From Maratus speciosus (taxonomy: Eukaryota; Arthropoda; Arachnida; Araneae; Salticidae): DNA of 64,000 nt. The position numbers were made by a program, and so were the translations under genes. Below are positions 60,044-64,000 of the stretch, in pieces (position 1 is the stretch's first letter; each line of letters opens with the position of its first letter). Below the pieces are notes generated by a model. The model was not told the origin of the DNA. It saw only the letters and a list, made by a program, of their open reading frames with translations, and ran no database searches. The stretch lies in contig OZ010790.1 of the NCBI GenBank assembly GCA_963932465.1, forward strand, positions 347,535,087-347,599,086. Reading direction: 5' to 3'.

Positions 60044-60241
60044 GGGGAAAACATCAAACCAGGGGCGATGGTAGTCATAAAGGAGGACAATTTACCTCCC
60101 TGTAAGTGGATGCTAGGGCGAATCTTAGAGGTTATACCAGGAAAGGATGGTAATGTCAGGGTTGCAAAGGTAAAAACAGCCTCGAATATCTTTCTTAGAT
60201 CCATATCTAGATTGTGTGTCTTGCCCATTAATGAAATGTAA
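60044..60241 (+). pseudogene. BEL-2 integrase C-terminal (DUF5641-like) tail
   Basis: 65 codons in a register different from the preceding one, from GENIKPGAMVVIKEDNLPPC through WMLGRILEVIPG to VLPINEM and TAA 60239-60241. This matches the DUF5641-like tail of BEL/Pao integrases. The HHCC finger and the DDE core that should precede it are missing, so about 1.3 kb of integrase was deleted between about 60010 and 60043. Confidence 0.8.
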
Positions 60242-60546
60242 TGTATATACTTATTTCTCATTGTTTACTTATTTTAAAGTGCACCTAAGATTTATATGTT
60301 ATTTTACATTAAACTCTTTTTAAGGACAATATAGAACTATTTTTAGAAAATAGCTTAACTTTGTTTAACCTAGAATTGTATTTTATTGTATTGTATAGTC
60401 CTCCTTATTGCAACTTATCGTTATTGTAATATTATTTTATGATATTGGTATTTATTTAGTTCTTGTATTTATAGTGTATTTTAATATTTTGTATAGTGTA
60501 TTTTAATATTTTGAATGTGCTACGCACATCGCAACGCGGGGCGGCA

Positions 60547-60943
60547 TGTTCGGACCTTGTCCGCATTCCGAACGAGCTCCGTAGCTTTCCGGTCATGTGA
60601 CCCAGTTCAGTTGTTCTTGAGCTGCCATTGCGGCACGTTGTGTATTCGAGCTGGTCTTATCCCCTAGTATAGAGTAGTTGTTCTTGAGCTGCCATTGTGG
60701 GACGTTATGTTATAGCGGGTCTTATCCACAATTATTCTGTTGCTTATAGCGGGAGTATTCCCCAAAATATGTTTTACGAACGTCACTTGTTCTAACAGCG
60801 GGTTATTACCCCAAAGTCACCTCATCATTCTATATGTTCTTCAGTGTTCGTGATTGTAACATTTGTGTGCTGTGTTATATAAAAATGTGAAAAAGAAAAC
60901 TATTTGTCTTCAATCTTAAAGTTACACACAGTATTCACATACA
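60547..60943 (+). repeat. BEL-2 3' LTR with internal duplication
   Basis: 397 bp against 334 bp in the 5' LTR. The extra length is a ~64-bp tandem duplication of the GTTCTTGAGCTGCCATTG region (first copy ~60612, second ~60675). It is preceded by CGCGGGGCGGCA, a possible polypurine tract. Confidence 0.85.
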
Positions 60944-60948
60944 ATGAT

Positions 60949-63900
60949 TTTTTTTAAAAAAAATAAGTTCCGTCATTTTTTTTAAATTTGTGTTTTAATA
61001 TTAATATTTTAAAAAATCCTGAAACAAAATAAAAATTATATTTTCATCTTTAATTAAGTGAAAAAAAAGTTTGAAATTCGACAATAATATTTAGAGTTAT
61101 AACGATTTTAAATTACCCCAATTAGAAAAAAAAAATAATTTTAAAAAATTTAAACTTTTTGAGACACTTTAGGATGTGATTTTACTTGCAAATTATATGG
61201 TTAATCATCACAAAAAACAGAAAAATCTAATTCTAACTCAATAAATATATTTTTTACATGTATCCTGGAACTTTAAAAATAACATTGTTTCTTGAATAAC
61301 AAGCATTTCAATTTGTGTCTAATCCCTTAAAACCTGAGGAATTATTTAAACAGGCATAACTCCATGAGTTCTGCAGATATGAAGATGGAACTTTTTGTGT
61401 TTAATTCAGGAATGGATAAGGAAAAAATTCCTAATTGGAAATTTTACCCTACGGGTGCCGTATAAAAATTTAATTTTCGTATTTTCTCAAATAGTTCTCC
61501 CATGGAGTTGTAACTTATCTCATCAAATTTTACACCTTTTTTTAATGAAACTTTGCAATTGGAAGTATGTGCCTAGGAGCATTAATTAAGGAGATAGCCT
61601 ATTGTTTTGATATTTATGAATCACCCTGTATAGTGCAGACCAGATGCTAAGCTTAAAGAACTTTTCTGAGTGAATTGTGTTGGTCAGACTGGACACTTTT
61701 TCATTCAGTTGGAAAAACTTTAACTTCTTTGATTTCTTTCACCAATTGGTGCTATCGAGATAAAATAATTCAATAAAAACATTTAGTTTAGTTTATGTTA
61801 AGCAGTTCTACAACTGTGATGAAAATAACAATTTTAGGATGAAATAAAGAAGGATAAGTTTATAATTTTCTTTCAAAAGCAAAGTGAGACTTGTGCCAGT
61901 TGCATTATAAAAAAGAAATGTGCATTTGCACTGACTGAAGTAGCTTTTCTTACCACCTTTTTTGGTTGTGTAGTCTCCCAATAAATGTGCTTATATTGAA
62001 TATTTATAAATATGCAAAAAGATACTTATGAAAAAGAAAAAAAAATACTGATTTTAGCTTGAAAAAAGGCTGTTTCTATATGAAGAATTATTTTTATCCA
62101 ATTAATACATGAACATTATATAAAACATGATTTATATTACGAATAACTCAGTTGACACCATTTAAAAAAAAAGTTATTTGTAAGTATATTTTTTATTTAT
62201 CTATTCAAGAAAATGAACCTGAAAAAATCTTATCTATAAAAATAATTGGAACTAAGTTTTGTGTTTTATAAGTAGCATTTATAAGCAATTTTAACTTTTA
62301 ACAATTACTTTTGGATATTAAATGCAAATTATGAAAGCACATGAAAAGAACAAAATAGAAAACACAATTACTGAAACATAATTTTATTTTACAAAAATAT
62401 ATCACAAAACAATAGCACCTTTGTTTTAATTATCACAAAGATTTTTTATCACATTATTTATCACCAATTATCATGAACAAGATGCAATTTTTTACAGAAA
62501 TTTTTTATTAAAAGTTCTTTTAAGAATTGCTCTACTTCAATATGCATCTTTAAAGCAATATAAAATGTGCACTAAAATGAATACAGGTAGCTAGAAAAAC
62601 AAATAAAATAAAATAAAATAATAAAAACAACATTCGTCATGCTATAACACATAACAGTAACATGAAAAATAAACATATTTCACTTAAAAACACAAAAATC
62701 TTATTGCAGAAAGCCCAGTTTAACTTTTGAAAACTAATAAATGAATTATACCAACCTTTTAGAGAGTATAAATTTTAAAATAATGAACTTGTGAAATCTT
62801 ATAGCTCTTTTCTCTTATTTACTCACACTAAAAACGTGCCATAAATGTGTGTATTCTTAAATGTATGTACTTACACGAAGTATGTTAAGTGTAAATGAAA
62901 TGTATATACCTATAACTTAGCAAAATGTTTCAAAATACAATATAAAATAGTAGTCTAGATATTTTAAAAATTGCCATAAACTACTTTAATTTATAAATTA
63001 TACCTCAAAAGAAATGCAGTATTGTGGCTATTATTTCTGCAGAACTACCAGCATTCTGCAGTGACATATCATAGTAAATATGTTAGTTGCAGCTAATCAA
63101 CATGAAGTGGTGGTCGTTAAAATTTACTACACATATAGAGAATTGCAGAGAGTGTGGACAACGTTCAACCATTTTTGATAAGAAAAATGCTCAGAAAAAA
63201 CAACTATGAAAAGTCAAATTAACAATTTTTTTTTAGAATTGAAGGTGAAAATTTGAAGACTTATCCATGAAATTGAAATTCAATTATCTGGGGAAGAAAA
63301 AAAAATCAAGAACTTTGTCATAAGAACATGATAATGTAAAATGAATCAGAGATATCTTGTCATATATTTAACAGCAACTTTTAACATTTAAAACGATGCT
63401 AATTTATGCTTCAACTAATGAAAGAAGAAAAAAAAAAATTGCTCTTCAAATTCTGCATTTCTTTTAGGACATCCAATATAAATAATGAACACATTTGAAC
63501 AAAAGGTTACAAAACTAATTATTTTACAAACATTATAATCCTCTAATTTAACAAAATGCAATTTGATGAAACCTTAAATTCAAACATCTGACAGAACAAG
63601 TTTTCAAAAATGTTCAGGTACCAGAAGTTCTCTTTGTTTTATGACCCCAAAGAAGTCTAAATAAACAAATTATATTTATCAGATTACAAAAAAAAAAAAA
63701 AAAAGGAAAAAAAAAAGAGCAGAATATGATAGGAAAAAGTAATAATAATAAAATATAGTTTGTTCTGCATCAATATCATTTTTACTTTGTGAATTTTAAT
63801 ACTTCATGGATCTACATTTCAATTTACAAACTTTTGTTATAAACTCTAATGCAGTTTATTCAATATTAATATGCTTAAAATTAATAATGTTTTATCGAAA

Positions 63901-64000
63901 CCTCATTTTTTAAATTTATTTATTTATATATATATTTTTTAAGTAAACTAGCAAAACTTTAAAACAAATTATATAAATATTTTTAATTTTTAAACTTATA
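60949..64000. other. No gene; mariner-like MITE end at 61345-61633
   Basis: AT-rich. 61345-61633 is the inverted copy of 23651-23940 and ends GATATTTATGAATCACCCTG at 61633 followed by TA. Beyond 61700 I see only A/T runs (A-run near 63688-63704) and no repeat or ORF that I can support. Confidence 0.55.

Larger units (their letters stand above)
49055..60943 (+). mobile_element. BEL-2: degenerate BEL/Pao retrotransposon split by a DNA transposon
   Basis: LTRs at 49055-49388 and 60547-60943 (TG...CA ends) are flanked by the 5-bp duplication ATGAT (49050-49054 and 60944-60948). The plus-strand coding region has an in-frame stop in gag, a 6677-bp insertion with 8-bp duplication (51217-57893), two frameshifts and further stops in pol, and loss of the integrase core. 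LTRs differ by substitutions and a ~64-bp duplication. It belongs to a different BEL lineage from BEL-1, judging from unrelated LTRs, and is clearly older and inactive. Confidence 0.9.

Noticed and set aside
23651..61633. A single 38-kb transposon bounded by the two MITE halves
   Set aside because: The similarity extends ~290 bp inward with internal sequence, as for two separate copies, and the only flanking match is the dinucleotide TA, which gives no real support for one insertion.

Overview
This is eukaryotic, AT-rich, gene-poor DNA, most likely from an arthropod. Evidence for an arthropod is an intact BEL/Pao retrotransposon, a Ty3/gypsy derivative with a GPY/F integrase tail, and a mariner-type transposon with a DUF4817-like helix-turn-helix and a DD41D catalytic triad; this combination is common in arthropod genomes (established knowledge). 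Spider or other chelicerate is possible but cannot be decided from this window. I found no host protein-coding gene, tRNA, rRNA or CRISPR array. Nearly everything recognisable is a transposable element, a relic of one, or a tandem repeat.

Layout. 1-5157: tandemly arranged, minus-strand Ty3/gypsy deletion derivative (LTR, zinc-knuckle gag remnant, a 1.5 kb minisatellite, protease, integrase tail, LTR). 6112-9297: an old inverted-repeat element hosting an apparently intact mariner (6381-9103) whose long terminal repeats themselves contain a second pair of termini; a deleted relative lies at 10214-10732. 11395-16355: unclassified DNA transposon with 4-bp duplication, hosting a Helentron-like element with about 150-bp central tandem repeats and a fold-back element. 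17646-18840: fold-back element. 18854-20034, 22137-22874, 24173-25277 and 34494-35261: further copies of two Helentron-like families (A and B).

29255-45862: a 16.6 kb segment with hAT-like ends and a perfect 8-bp target duplication, packed with nested insertions: a rearranged palindromic element (29842-32000), three small hAT-type elements with perfect 8-bp duplications, family B copy 3, and an intact BEL/Pao element (37075-43475) with seemingly identical LTRs and one 1748-residue gag-pol ORF on the minus strand. 47055-48060: decayed pogo/Tigger-like element with a nested piggyBac-type MITE. 49055-60943: older plus-strand BEL/Pao element, split by a 6.7 kb hAT-like insertion (51217-57893) that itself carries a minisatellite related to the one in the gypsy derivative. 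60949-64000: AT-rich DNA with one mariner-like MITE end.

The window therefore records successive nested transposition. Relative ages: BEL-1 and the mariner look young (intact ORFs, near-identical repeats); BEL-2, the pogo-like element and the dispersed families look old. The most novel-looking items are the two Helentron-like families sharing one architecture, the gypsy derivative with internal minisatellite, the 16.6 kb hAT-flanked block, and the template-switched palindrome. All boundaries were read by eye; no alignment or database search was run.
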